A DNA stretch of 64,000 nt, taken from positions 511,507 to 575,506 of the forward strand of contig NZ_VTZW01000003.1 in the NCBI RefSeq assembly GCF_009728995.1, written 5' to 3'. The stretch comes from Streptomonospora sp. PA3 (GTDB lineage: Bacteria > Actinomycetota > Actinomycetes > Streptosporangiales > Streptosporangiaceae). Of the stretch, positions 22,193-30,723 are shown one piece after another (the first letter of the stretch is position 1; every line of letters starts with the position of its first letter). The translations under genes and the position numbers were made by a program. A model generated the notes under the pieces. It saw only the letters and a list, made by a program, of their open reading frames with translations. It had not been told where the DNA came from and searched no databases.

Positions 22193-22207
22193 TGATAACT
22201 ATTTTCA
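22193..22207. promoter_or_regulatory. Zur/Fur-like box in the nucS / 22379 intergenic region
   Basis: TGATAACTATTTTCA matches the Zur 15-mer TGAAAATGATTTTCA at 12 of 15 positions and sits in a short A+T-rich island inside very GC-rich DNA. It lies 117 bp before nucS and 172 bp before the plus-strand gene at 22379. No zinc gene is adjacent, so the target is unclear. Confidence 0.45.
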
Positions 22208-22378
22208 TATAGCGCCGGGGGCAGCCAGGTGTGGCCCCTCGGTCCCGTGACTCTCCGCGGCCCGGAGAGCTAACGTCGCAGACCGGTGCGCGAGATGCCC
22301 GGCTCCGGCCGCACGGCCGGCCGGGACCCGCCGCCGCGCCTTGCGCGCCGGTCGCCCGCCAACCAGAGAGGGACGCCC

Positions 22379-22765
22379 ATGTCGCTGACGGTTTCGCCGG
22401 AACTCCTGCACAAGGCCGAGCAGGGCCCTGTCGACAACGCCGACTTCATCGCCTGCATCCGCGAGTCACTGCCCTACGCCTGGAGTGTGGTCAGCGGCCT
22501 GGCCGAGCGGGCCGCGGCCGGCGGCGCCGAGTATGAGGCCAACGAGGTGCCCCCGCCCGGCGAGGCCGAGCGCGGGCAGTTGCTGCGCCTGCTCGCCAGC
22601 GACGCCATGCGCGCCGCCGTGGAGCGCCACTTCGGGATGCGGCTGGCCTTCCAGAACTGCCACCGGGTCGCGCTCTTCCGGCCCGGGGCCGACTCCGCCT
22701 ACGCGGAGTTCACCTCGCCGCGCGCCCAGCTGCTCAACCAGTCGCCCGAACTCGTCGACTGCTGA
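22379..22765 (+). CDS. SCO5389-family conserved actinobacterial protein
   Basis: The 128-residue soluble protein of unknown function begins [19 protein letters not shown] and has a central block [14 protein letters not shown] and a C-terminal [18 protein letters not shown]. It resembles the actinobacterial family named after SCO5389, whose gene lies beside nucS in Streptomyces as here. ATG 22379 is preferred over the in-frame start at 22286 because GAGAGGGA precedes it by about 6 nt and the extra N-terminus would be Arg/Pro-rich. I see no catalytic motif. Confidence 0.75.
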   Translation: MSLTVSPELLHKAEQGPVDNADFIACIRESLPYAWSVVSGLAERAAAGGAEYEANEVPPPGEAERGQLLRLLASDAMRAAVERHFGMRLAFQNCHRVALFRPGADSAYAEFTSPRAQLLNQSPELVDC

Positions 22766-22784
22766 TCCGCGCCGCCGCGGCAGC

Positions 22785-22828
22785 GCGGTCGGCGGGCCCG
22801 GCCCCGCGGGGCCGGGCCCGCCGACCGC
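22785..22828. terminator. 44-nt perfect palindromic terminator
   Basis: The 22 bases from 22785 (GCGGTCGGCGGGCCCG...) are exactly complementary to the 22 bases ending at 22828, with no unpaired loop in the linear palindrome. It follows the stop at 22765 by 19 bp and precedes the hbd promoter. Confidence 0.75.
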
Positions 22829-22892
22829 CCGCCCGAGGAGCCGTGCGGAGTCCCTTCCCAGTACGGCCGGGGCGAGCGCGTAAGGTGGGCGC

Positions 22893-24083
22893 ATGCAGGA
22901 ATTTGACAAGGTCGGAGTTGTCGGACTGGGCACCATGGGCGCCGGCATCGCCGAGGTTTTCGCCCGTGCCGGATTCCAGGTTTGGGGGGTGGAGGTCGAC
23001 GGCGACGCGCTGGAGCGCGGCCGCGGCCACGTGCGCAGGTCGCTGTCCAAAGCCGTGGAGAAGGGCAAGCTCAGCGCGGACGAGCAGAGCGGCATCCTCG
23101 GCCGCATCTCCTTCACCACCGATCGCGAGGAGCTGCGCGACGCCGACTTCGTCGTCGAGGCGGTCCCCGAGCGGATGGATCTCAAGCGCGAGGTGTTCGC
23201 CGACCTCGACCGCATCTGCCCGCCGGGCACGATCCTGGCGACCAACACCTCCTCGCTGTCGGTCACCGAGATCGCCGCGCTCACCGAGCGGCCGGACAAG
23301 GTCGTCGGCCTGCACTTCTTCAACCCGGCCCCGGTGATGAAGCTGACCGAGGTCGTCGGCACCATCAGCTCCGCGCCGGCGACCGTCGCCATCGCCGCCG
23401 AGGTCGCCAAGCGCATCGGCAAGACCCCCGTCGCGGTCACCGACCGGGCCGGGTTCGTCGCCAACGCGCTGCTGGTCCCCTTCATCAACGACGCGATCTC
23501 CGTCTACGAGCGGCGCATCGCCTCACGCGAGGAGATCGACAACGCCGTCACCAAGGACGCCGACCTGCCGATGGGGCCCCTCACGCTGGCCGACCTCGTG
23601 GGCGTGGACGTGTGCCTGGCCGTCATGGACGTGCTGTGGGAGGAGTTCCGCACCCCCCGCTACGCGGCCGCCCCGCTGCTGCGCCGCATGGTCTCCGCCG
23701 GGCGCCTGGGCCGCAAGAGCGGGCGCGGGTTCTACGACCACACCGGCGCCCAGGACCCGGCCGAGGAGCTGCCCACCGGCCCGCTCGCCCAGGCCGTGCG
23801 CGCCGGCAGCTTCGGATTCGACCTGGCGGCGATGCTGCTCGTGCCGCACGTCAACGACGCGCTGCGGATGGTCGGCGACGGCTACGCCTCCGCTCAGGAC
23901 ATCGACACCGCCATGCGCTTCGGCTGCGGCTACCCCAAGGGGCCGATCGAGCTGTTCGAGGAGCGCGGCCTGCCCTGGTTCGGCGCCGTGCTGGAGGCCC
24001 CCATCCCGGCCCGGCTCACCACCGCCACGGCCGCCCCGGTGCTGCTGGCCATGGAGGTCAGCGGGCAGCAGAGGCTGCGCTGA
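22893..24083 (+). CDS. 3-hydroxybutyryl/3-hydroxyacyl-CoA dehydrogenase
   Basis: The enzyme oxidises (S)-3-hydroxyacyl-CoA with NAD(P). The N-terminal Rossmann domain has VGLGTMGAGIAEVFARAG, the active-site His lies in GLHFFNPAPVMKL and the acidic partner in VVEAVPERMDLK. The 396-residue protein is longer than single-domain FadB2 (about 285) because it carries two C-terminal HCDH domains: one with MGPLTLADLVGVDVCL and a second with FGCGYPKGPIELFEERG. TAAGGT at 22881-22886, 6 nt before the ATG, indicates a leaderless message. It belongs functionally with the thiolase and mutase genes downstream (butyrate/branched acyl-CoA metabolism). Confidence 0.92.
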   Translation: MQEFDKVGVVGLGTMGAGIAEVFARAGFQVWGVEVDGDALERGRGHVRRSLSKAVEKGKLSADEQSGILGRISFTTDREELRDADFVVEAVPERMDLKREVFADLDRICPPGTILATNTSSLSVTEIAALTERPDKVVGLHFFNPAPVMKLTEVVGTISSAPATVAIAAEVAKRIGKTPVAVTDRAGFVANALLVPFINDAISVYERRIASREEIDNAVTKDADLPMGPLTLADLVGVDVCLAVMDVLWEEFRTPRYAAAPLLRRMVSAGRLGRKSGRGFYDHTGAQDPAEELPTGPLAQAVRAGSFGFDLAAMLLVPHVNDALRMVGDGYASAQDIDTAMRFGCGYPKGPIELFEERGLPWFGAVLEAPIPARLTTATAAPVLLAMEVSGQQRLR

Positions 24084-24156
24084 GGCGGCCCGGTCCCGCT
24101 GCCGGGGCGCCGCACCGGGGTGAGGCGCGGCCGGCGCCTGCCCCTACCCTGGAGGG

Positions 24157-24474
24157 GTGAGTCCGCGCCGCAACAGCCCTCGCCGCCGCAAAGGGGGACG
24201 CCGCCCGCCCGAGGACGAGGACGCCGTCTTCCAGCGCGTCACCGGGGCCGAGCGCCGCGAGAACGGACCCGACGGCGAGTGGGCCGTCCGCCGCATCAGC
24301 GGGGCCGCCGCGACCAAGGCCTACCGCTGCCCGGGCTGCATGCAGGAGATCCCCCCGGCCATGCCGCACGTGGTCGCCTGGCGGCCGTTCGGCGACGGCG
24401 AGGACCGCCGCCACTGGCACAGCTCCTGCTGGGAGCACCGGACCCGCCGCGGCGCCCGCTTTCCCCGCCGCTGA
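24157..24474 (+). CDS. Small conserved actinobacterial protein with Cys/His cluster
   Basis: The 105-residue basic protein starts with an Arg/Lys/Pro-rich segment and has a possible metal site CPGCMQEIPPAMPHVV followed by HWHSSCWEHR. Relatives are often labelled ATP/GTP-binding, but I see no P-loop, so that label is not supported. TACCCT at 24145-24150 is 6 nt before the GTG, fitting a leaderless transcript; GGAGG just before the GTG is too close to serve as a normal Shine-Dalgarno site. Confidence 0.7.
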   Translation: MSPRRNSPRRRKGGRRPPEDEDAVFQRVTGAERRENGPDGEWAVRRISGAAATKAYRCPGCMQEIPPAMPHVVAWRPFGDGEDRRHWHSSCWEHRTRRGARFPRR

Positions 24475-24545
24475 CCCGGCGGCGCCACGCCGGGCCGCAC
24501 GGGCCGCTGCGCACCCGCCACCGCCACTCTGGAGCTGAAGGACCG

Positions 24546-25283
24546 ATGCAGATCCGCGCCACCACGGTGCTGCCCGCCGAGCGCCGACCCGTCACCCTGC
24601 ACACCGCCGACGGCCTGGAGCTCGTCGGCGAGCTGGCTCTGCCGCAGGACCGCGCCCCCGCGGCCACCCTCGTATGCCTGCACCCCCTGCCCACCGCCGA
24701 GGGCATGATGGACAGCCACGTGCTGCGCAAGGCCGCCTACCGGCTGCCCGCCCTGGCCGGGCTGGCGGTGCTGCGCTTCAACACCCGCGGCACACAGTCC
24801 CGGCACGGCAGGAGCCAGGGCGAGTTCGGCGAGGGCGAGACCGAGCGCTACGACGTGGCCGCGGCCATCGAGTACACCGAGTTCGAGGAGCTGCCCCGGC
24901 CGTGGCTGCTGGGCTGGTCGTTCGGCACCGAGCTGGCGCTGAAGTGGGGGTGCGACCCCGAGGTGGAGGGCGCCGTCCTGCTGTCGCCGCCGCTGCACCG
25001 CGCCACCGACGCCGACCTGGACGTATGGGACCGGTCCGGCAAGCCCCTGGTGGCGCTGGTGCCGGAGTTCGACGACTACCTGCGGCCGGAGGAGGCCCGC
25101 AAGCGCTTCGCGCGCGTCGGGCGGGCCGAGGTGATCGGGGTCGAGGGCGCCAAGCACCTGTGGGTGGGGGAACCCTATGTGCGCACCGTGCTGAACACGG
25201 TCGTCGAACGGATCGTCCCCCAGGCCGCGCCGCTGCCCGCGGAATGGGACGGCCCCTACGAGCGCGACACCTTCACCGGCTGA
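24546..25283 (+). CDS. Alpha/beta hydrolase
   Basis: The 245-residue protein has an alpha/beta-hydrolase core: LVCLHPLPTAEGMMDSHV near the N-terminus, NTRGTQSRHG, the nucleophile elbow GWSFG, an acidic residue in VPEFDDYLRPEE and the catalytic His in EGAKHLWVGEPY. This layout resembles the small dienelactone-hydrolase/CocE-like alpha/beta-hydrolase group. Substrate unknown. ATG 24546 follows GAAGGACCG; the in-frame reading from 24120 runs through the preceding gene and is rejected. Confidence 0.85.
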   Translation: MQIRATTVLPAERRPVTLHTADGLELVGELALPQDRAPAATLVCLHPLPTAEGMMDSHVLRKAAYRLPALAGLAVLRFNTRGTQSRHGRSQGEFGEGETERYDVAAAIEYTEFEELPRPWLLGWSFGTELALKWGCDPEVEGAVLLSPPLHRATDADLDVWDRSGKPLVALVPEFDDYLRPEEARKRFARVGRAEVIGVEGAKHLWVGEPYVRTVLNTVVERIVPQAAPLPAEWDGPYERDTFTG

Positions 25284-25333
25284 ATCTCCGCCGGCTCCCG
25301 CCCCGCCGGCGCCGGCCCGCCCGGCGCATAAGC

Positions 25334-25370
25334 AGGCCCCGGCCCCCGGATCGCTCCGGGGCCGGGGCCT
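25334..25370. terminator. Bidirectional 13-bp stem terminator
   Basis: AGGCCCCGGCCCC at 25334-25346 pairs perfectly with GGGGCCGGGGCCT at 25358-25370. It lies between the convergent hydrolase gene and the coiled-coil gene. Confidence 0.75.
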
Positions 25371-25421
25371 TCGGGTGTCAGCGCCGCCGGGCCGCGCGGA
25401 GGCGGCCCGGCGGGCGGAGGC

Positions 25422-26765
25422 TCACTCCTGCCACCAGTCCTCGTCGTCGTCGGCCTTGGCGCTGGAGGCGGCGCCGGCCGGCTGCTTGGCGGACTGCCCG
25501 CCCGAGCGCTGCTGGCCCTGCTTGCCGCCGCCGTTCTGCGACTCGATCGCCGCGGGCTGCTCGGAAGCGGCGGCCACCTGGGCGGGGGCGGGCGCAGCGG
25601 GAGCCGCGGCCGCGGAGGGGTCCCCGCCGCCGCCGAGGAGCTGGCGGAGCTGATCCAGGTGCGACTGGATGCTGTCGCGCTGGCGGCTCTTCTCCTCGAC
25701 CTCCTGCTGGGCGATGCCCATGATGCGGTCGGCCTCGGACTTGGCGTCGCTGACCATGTGCTCGGCCTTGGACTTGGCCTCGGCGGTGATCTGGTCGGCG
25801 TTCTTCTTGGCGTTGGCCACGAGCTGCTTGGCGTGCTGCTCGGCGTCGCGGCGGGTCTGCTCGGCCTGGGTGCTGGCCTTGGTGGCCCGCTGCTCGGCGC
25901 TGGCCGCGCGCTCCTCGGCCTCCGAGACCAGCTTCTGCGTGGCGGCCTGGGCGGCGGCCAGCCGCTCGGCGTCCTGGCGCTCGGCCTCCTCGCGGCGGCC
26001 GGCGAGCTGGATCTCGAACTCGGCCTCCTCCTGCGCGCGCTTGGCCTCGCTCTCCTCCAGCGTGCGCTGAGCCTGGGCCCGCATCTCGTCGGCCTGGCGC
26101 TTGGCCGTCTGCAGGGTCTCGTCGCGCTCGCGCTTGGCCGAGGCCCGCGCCTGGGCGCACTCGCGCTCGGTGGTGGTGCGCAGCTTGGCGATCTCGCCCT
26201 CGAAGGTCGCCCGCTTCTCGGCGATCTCGTGGTCGACGGCCGAACGCTTCTTCTGCACCTCGCGCTCGGTGGTGGAGGTCAGCTCGTCGGCCTCGCGTCG
26301 GGCGGTCGTGCGGATCTCCTCGGCCTCGCTCTCGGCGGAGGAGCGCATCTCGTCCGCTTCGCGCTGGGCCGTCGTGCGCAGGTCGTTGGCCTCGTTCTCG
26401 GCGGCCGAACGCATCTCGGCGGCCTCGATCTTGGCCTCGGACTTGATGTCGTTGGCCTCGGCGCGGGCGCCCTGGACGAGTTCGGTGGCCTGCTCCTCGG
26501 CGAGCCGGAGCAGCTGCTCGATGCGTGCGCCCAGGCCGGAGTAGGTGGGCCGCTCCTGCTCCTGCAGCTGGCGCTTGGCCTCGGCGAGGTCGTGCCGGCT
26601 CTGCTCGGCCTCTTCGCGGGCCTGCTGGAGCTCGGTTTTGAGCTGGTCGACGAAGCTCATCACCTGCGACCGGTCGTAACCGCGCAGTACCACGTCGAAC
26701 TCGGTGGCCTGGTTGCCTTCCTCGAAGAAATTGGTGAGCTGGGCTTCAATATCGGACGACGACAT
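25422..26765 (-). CDS. FilP-like coiled-coil protein with DivIVA-type N-terminus
   Basis: The 447-residue protein is almost entirely coiled coil. Residues 22-42 (FDVVLRGYDRSQVMSFVDQL) match the DivIVA-type N-terminal motif. Residues about 103-234 consist of twelve consecutive 11-residue repeats of the type EANDLRTTAQR / EADEMRSSAES, a hendecad pattern. The C-terminal 85 residues are Ala/Pro/Gln/Gly-rich and end with DDDEDWWQE. Synteny with SCO5396 (FilP) suggests an intermediate-filament-like role in polar growth; NCBI labels many relatives as cellulose-binding proteins, which the sequence does not support. ATG 26765 is chosen because AGGATTC lies about 8 nt upstream and the earlier part has no coiled-coil character. 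Confidence 0.85.
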   Translation of the reverse strand: MSSSDIEAQLTNFFEEGNQATEFDVVLRGYDRSQVMSFVDQLKTELQQAREEAEQSRHDLAEAKRQLQEQERPTYSGLGARIEQLLRLAEEQATELVQGARAEANDIKSEAKIEAAEMRSAAENEANDLRTTAQREADEMRSSAESEAEEIRTTARREADELTSTTEREVQKKRSAVDHEIAEKRATFEGEIAKLRTTTERECAQARASAKRERDETLQTAKRQADEMRAQAQRTLEESEAKRAQEEAEFEIQLAGRREEAERQDAERLAAAQAATQKLVSEAEERAASAEQRATKASTQAEQTRRDAEQHAKQLVANAKKNADQITAEAKSKAEHMVSDAKSEADRIMGIAQQEVEEKSRQRDSIQSHLDQLRQLLGGGGDPSAAAAPAAPAPAQVAAASEQPAAIESQNGGGKQGQQRSGGQSAKQPAGAASSAKADDDEDWWQE

Positions 26766-27316
26766 GTGGCGGAATCCTGAACGAGTGACGAGACGGCTAC
26801 TTACGGGTGTTCGTGTCGAGTCGGGGCGCACGCGGGACCGGCGTCGGCGCAGTGCGGCCGCTCCTCTCGCCACGATCCAGCGGCTTCGCGAGTACTCCCG
26901 GCGAGGGTACTCCGGGAACTGCGCACCCGTGGGCGGTTCGCTCCATTGGTGCGGAATGCGGAGCAGAGGAGACTTGCCGCTGAAACGGACGCTGTGCGCA
27001 GCGTGCCCGACTCGGCAGACCGTGACGGGCTGAGGACGGGTCGTACCGGATGTCCCGGTAGCTAGCAGACTTTATCAAGCTCAACGCCCCGCAGAGGAGG
27101 GTTTGCGGCATTCGGATCGGATTCGGAGGTCCATGCAGGCGCGGGACGTGCGACGACGCCGATGTGACGGTTCCGTCGCGGTCCGCAGTCGCGCGCGACG
27201 CGCGCATGAAGACGCCGCGGAGACGGGGGACGGGGGTCGCGGCGCGGCTCCAGCATAACCGGGCGGGCAGCGCCCCGTCTCCCCGGAGGCGGGCGGGATT
27301 CCGGCCGGACCTGCGC
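26766..27316. other. Gap between filP-like gene and epimerase, no gene recognised
   Basis: About 550 bp between two minus-strand genes. I see no convincing coding frame, RNA gene or strong hairpin. A slightly A+T-richer patch near 27060-27085 (AGACTTTATCAAGCTC) may hold promoter elements for the coiled-coil gene, but no -35/-10 pair is clear. In Streptomyces the large Scy gene lies next to filP; nothing like it is present here. Confidence 0.4.
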
Positions 27317-27772
27317 CTACTCCGAGGCCGCGGCGTCCCCGCGGCGCTCGCCGCCCGCGGCCTGCACCAGCTCGGTCAGCACGCCTCCGCAGTCCTTGGG
27401 GTGCAGGAAGGCGATGGAGGAGCCCATCGAGCCCGGCCGCGGGGTCTCGTCGAGCACCCGCACGCCGTGTGCGCCGATCGCGGCGGCCGCACCGGCCACG
27501 TCGCCGGTGCCGAAGGCGATGTGGTGCACCCCTTCGCCGTGCCGGGCCAGGAACTTGGCGACCGGGGAGTCCTCGCGCACGGGCTCCAGCAGCTGCAGGT
27601 AGGTCGCCTGGCCGTCGTCGGTGCCGTTGACGCGCAGCATGGCCTCGCGGACTCCCTGCTCTTCGTTGACCTCCTCGTGCGCGACCTCCAAGCCGTGCAC
27701 CCGGCGGTAGAAGTCCGCCGTGGCGTCCAGGTCGAAACAGGCGATGCCGACGTGGTCGATCCGGGTCAGCAA
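27317..27772 (-). CDS. mce: Methylmalonyl-CoA epimerase
   Basis: The enzyme interconverts (2R)- and (2S)-methylmalonyl-CoA. The 151-residue vicinal-oxygen-chelate fold protein starts [21 protein letters not shown] with the first metal His, has [15 protein letters not shown] with the second and ends [14 protein letters not shown] with the Glu ligand. The start is TTG at 27772: AGGAGG lies 8 nt upstream and relatives begin just before RIDHVGIA; in-frame codons further upstream (to 28006) run into the divergent thiolase gene. The divergent pair mce/thiolase is conserved in mycobacteria (Rv1322A/Rv1323). Confidence 0.92.
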   Translation of the reverse strand: MLTRIDHVGIACFDLDATADFYRRVHGLEVAHEEVNEEQGVREAMLRVNGTDDGQATYLQLLEPVREDSPVAKFLARHGEGVHHIAFGTGDVAGAAAAIGAHGVRVLDETPRPGSMGSSIAFLHPKDCGGVLTELVQAAGGERRGDAAASE

Positions 27773-27905
27773 GGTGCCTCCCTCCTCCGGGAACGCGCCG
27801 CCGGCGAGCGGAGCCGAGCACTCCGACAACCGCCGAACAAGCGCCGAACAGGGTGTATGTATCGTGTCAGACAAGGTGTGGCACGAACGTAACGGAGGCT
27901 CGCCA

Positions 27906-29099
27906 ATGCCCGGATCCGTCATCGTCAGCGGGGCGCGGACCCCCATCGGCCGGCTGCTCGGGTCCCTTTCCGGCTTCTCGGCGGTGGAGCTGGGCGCGGT
28001 CGCCATCGAGGCCGCCCTGGAGCGCGCCGGGATCGGCGGCGACCAGGTCGACTACGTCGTCATGGGCCAGGTGCTGCAGGCCGGCCAGGGCCAGATCCCC
28101 TCGCGCCAGGCGGCGGTCAGGGCCGGCGTCCCGATGAGCGTGCCGTCGCTGACGATCAACAAGGTGTGCCTGTCCGGGCTCGACGCCGTCGCGCTCGCCG
28201 ACCAGCTCATCGCCGCGGGCGAGTTCGACGTGGTCGTGGCGGGGGGCATGGAGTCGATGACCAACGCCCCGCACCTGCTGCCCAAGGCGCGCCAGGGCTA
28301 CAAGTACGGCTCGGTCGAGGTGCTCGACGCCACCGCTCACGACGGGCTGACCGACGCCTTCGACGGCGACTCCATGGGCGCCTCGACCGAGCGGCACAAC
28401 GCCCGCCTGGGCATCGGCCGCCAGGAGCAGGACGAGTTCGCCGCGCGCTCCCACCAGCGGGCGGCCGCCGCGATCAAGGACGGGCGCTTCGAGGCCGAGA
28501 TCGTGCCGGTGCGGGTTCCCCAGCGCAAGGGCGAGGACCGGCTGGTCACCGAGGACGAGGGCGTGCGCGCCGACACCACGCCCGAGAGCCTGTCGCGGCT
28601 GCGCCCGGCCTTCGACGAGGACGGCACCATCACCGCCGGGTCCTCCTCGCAGATCTCCGACGGCGCCTGCGCGCTGATCGTGATGAGCCGCGCCAAGGCC
28701 GAGGAGCTGGGCTGCGAGATCCTCGCCGAGGTCGGCGCGCACGGCAACGTCGCCGGTCCCGACAACGCGCTGCAGTCCCAGCCCTCCAACGCCATCCGCC
28801 ACGCGCTGGGCAAGGCCGGCGCGGAGGTCGCCGACCTGGACCTGATCGAGATCAACGAGGCCTTCGCCAGCGTGGCCGTGCAGTCGATGCGGGACCTGGG
28901 CATGGCCTCGGACGCCGAGGCGGTCAACCCCGACGGCGGCGCGATCGCGCTGGGCCACCCCATCGGCATGTCGGGCGCCAGGCTGGCCCTGCATCTGGTC
29001 TACGAGCTCCGCCGCAGGGGCGGCGGCCTGGGAGCGGCGGCCCTGTGCGGCGGGGGCGGCCAGGGCGACGCCCTGCTGTTCAAGGTCCCCGGGGCCTGA
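27906..29099 (+). CDS. Acetyl-CoA C-acetyltransferase (thiolase)
   Basis: The 397-residue thiolase condenses two acetyl-CoA or cleaves acetoacetyl-CoA. The acylated Cys is in [12 protein letters not shown], the catalytic His in [10 protein letters not shown] and the second Cys in [23 protein letters not shown] is also typical. ATG 27906 follows ACGGAGGCTCGCC. It is divergent from mce and orthologous in position to Rv1323 (fadA4) and SCO5399. Confidence 0.94.
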   Translation: MPGSVIVSGARTPIGRLLGSLSGFSAVELGAVAIEAALERAGIGGDQVDYVVMGQVLQAGQGQIPSRQAAVRAGVPMSVPSLTINKVCLSGLDAVALADQLIAAGEFDVVVAGGMESMTNAPHLLPKARQGYKYGSVEVLDATAHDGLTDAFDGDSMGASTERHNARLGIGRQEQDEFAARSHQRAAAAIKDGRFEAEIVPVRVPQRKGEDRLVTEDEGVRADTTPESLSRLRPAFDEDGTITAGSSSQISDGACALIVMSRAKAEELGCEILAEVGAHGNVAGPDNALQSQPSNAIRHALGKAGAEVADLDLIEINEAFASVAVQSMRDLGMASDAEAVNPDGGAIALGHPIGMSGARLALHLVYELRRRGGGLGAAALCGGGGQGDALLFKVPGA

Positions 29100-29196
29100 C
29101 CGCCGGCGGCGCCGACGGCCGCGCGCAGGCACCCACCGCGCGGTGCGGGTGCCGGCGGCGGCGGGACGACGGGCGGAGGTGAAAGGCGGGCGGCCG

Positions 29197-29984
29197 ATGC
29201 GCAAGCCGCTGGTACTGGCGGTCGCCCAACCGGTGTGCGTTGCGCACGACGTCGCCGCCAACGCGGCCGCGCACGCCGATGCGGTCCGCGCCGCCGGCGC
29301 CCGCGTGGTGGTGTTCCCCGAGCTTTCACTGACCGGTTACGAGCTGGACGCGGCCCCGGTGGCCGCCGACGATCCGCGGCTGGCGCCGATCGTGCGGGCC
29401 TGCGCTCACACGGGCGCGCTCGCGCTCGTGGGAGCCCCCGTACGCGGCGAGGGCGGCGCCGAGCACATCGCGATGCCGGCCGTCGACGGCGGCGGGGCCG
29501 CCCACGCCTACAGCAAGACGTGGCTGGGCGGGGCCGAGCCCGAGCGGTTCGCGCCCGGCTCCGGCCCCGCCGGCTCGACGTCGACGGCCACCGCCTCGGC
29601 CTGGCGATCTGCAAGGACTTCGGTGTCGCCGCCCACACCGCCGGCACCGCGGCCCTGGGCATCGACGTGTACGCGGTCGCCGCCGTCGACCACGCAGGCG
29701 ATGCGGCCGTCCAGTGGGAGCGCGCCACGAGCGCCGCCGCGGCCTACGGCGTGTGGGTCGCGGTGAGCAGCTTCGCCGGGCCGACGGGCGGCGACTACCT
29801 GCGGACCCTCGGGCGCTCGGGGGTGTGGCGGCCGGGCGGCGGCCTCGCCGTGCGGGCCGGTGCGCACGCCGGTGCCGTCGTCCGCACGGGTGGCGGCCTG
29901 AGCCGTATCCGAAGGCGAGCGTGTCCGCCGCCTGGCCGCTGCCGGCCGCGGGGGCGGGTTCGGCGGGTGGGCCGGCCGCCGTAG
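29197..29984 (+). pseudogene. Nitrilase/carbon-nitrogen hydrolase, frameshifted
   Basis: The first part (from ATG 29197) reads in one frame and carries the nitrilase Glu (VVVFPELSLTGYEL) and Lys (AYSKTWLGG). From about 29565 the homologous continuation RLDVDGHRLGLAICKDFG, with the catalytic Cys, is in the next frame. One missing base in the C/G-rich stretch at 29560-29575 would restore a continuous frame. All three catalytic residues survive, so this is either a recent mutation or a sequence error. The end after GRSGVWRPGGGL does not look like a normal nitrilase C-terminus and may be altered too. The intact protein would hydrolyse an amide or nitrile of unknown identity. Confidence 0.75.
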
Positions 29985-29993
29985 ATTCGTCGT

Positions 29994-30563
29994 GTGAACA
30001 ATCCTGCTGACACCGAAGCCCCGACAGACGGCGACGCCGTGTTCTCCGACCTGCGGTCCGCGCAGATGGCGCTGCTCGGCCGGGCGGCCGGAGGCGAGCG
30101 CGAGGTGCTCGACGTCTTCCTCGACTACCTGCGCTGGGTGGTCGCGCAAAAGGTGCGGGGCCTGACCGAGGAGCAGGCGCGCCGTAGCCTGGTCGCCTCC
30201 GAGACCACCCTGGCGGGGATCCTGCACCACCTGATGCTGGTCGAGCGCAACTGGTTCCAGCGCATCGTCGGCGGCCGCGGCTCCGCCGAGCTGGAGCTGC
30301 CGCCGAGCAACGCCGAGGACACCTGGGACGTCCCCGCCGGGGCGACGCTCGACTCGCTGATCGCGGACTACGAGCGCGAGTGCGCCCGCTCCCGCGAGAC
30401 CGCGGCGCGCTTCGGCCTCGACGACGTCTTCGAGCACGAGGAGGTGGGCGGGCTGTCGCTGCGCTGGATCCTCGTGCACATGATCGAGGAGACCGCCCGA
30501 CACGCCGGCCACGCCGACATCCTCCGCGAGCAGACCGACGGAAGGACGGGCGACGGCGACTGA
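29994..30563 (+). CDS. DinB/DUF664 family protein
   Basis: The 189-residue four-helix-bundle protein shows the three metal His positions of DinB-like proteins: LAGILHHLMLVERNWF and VHMIEETARHAGHADILREQ. Actinobacterial members include mycothiol-dependent S-transferases, so a thiol-transfer or detoxification role is possible but not proven. TAGATT at 29982-29987 lies 6 nt before the GTG, fitting leaderless transcription; the TAG of this hexamer is also the stop of the preceding frameshifted nitrilase. Confidence 0.82.
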   Translation: MNNPADTEAPTDGDAVFSDLRSAQMALLGRAAGGEREVLDVFLDYLRWVVAQKVRGLTEEQARRSLVASETTLAGILHHLMLVERNWFQRIVGGRGSAELELPPSNAEDTWDVPAGATLDSLIADYERECARSRETAARFGLDDVFEHEEVGGLSLRWILVHMIEETARHAGHADILREQTDGRTGDGD

Positions 30564-30605
30564 TCGCCCGTCCGGCCGCGCACCGCTGGCAGAGCGGCGA
30601 CCGAC

Positions 30606-30650
30606 CGGCCCCGCCCGGCCCCGCGCCGCAGGCGGGGCCGGGTGGGGCCG
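30606..30650 (+). terminator. 19-bp stem terminator after the DinB gene
   Basis: CGGCCCCGCCCGGCCCCGC at 30606-30624 pairs with 30632-30650 with a single mismatch and a 7-nt loop. Confidence 0.7.
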
Positions 30651-30681
30651 CCGCGTGCGCCGGGGCCGGGCGGTTGCGATA

Positions 30682-30695
30682 CTTGGACGTCCAAG
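30682..30695. promoter_or_regulatory. Perfect palindrome CTTGGACGTCCAAG before meaB
   Basis: The 14-bp perfect palindrome lies 29 bp before the meaB start. Its core TTGGACGTCC recurs next to the -10 element of the mutase gene at 35609-35618. A shared regulator of the mutase pathway is the simplest explanation. Confidence 0.5.
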
Positions 30696-30723
30696 CGGAT
30701 GCGGCGAGCGCGGAGGGAGCCCG

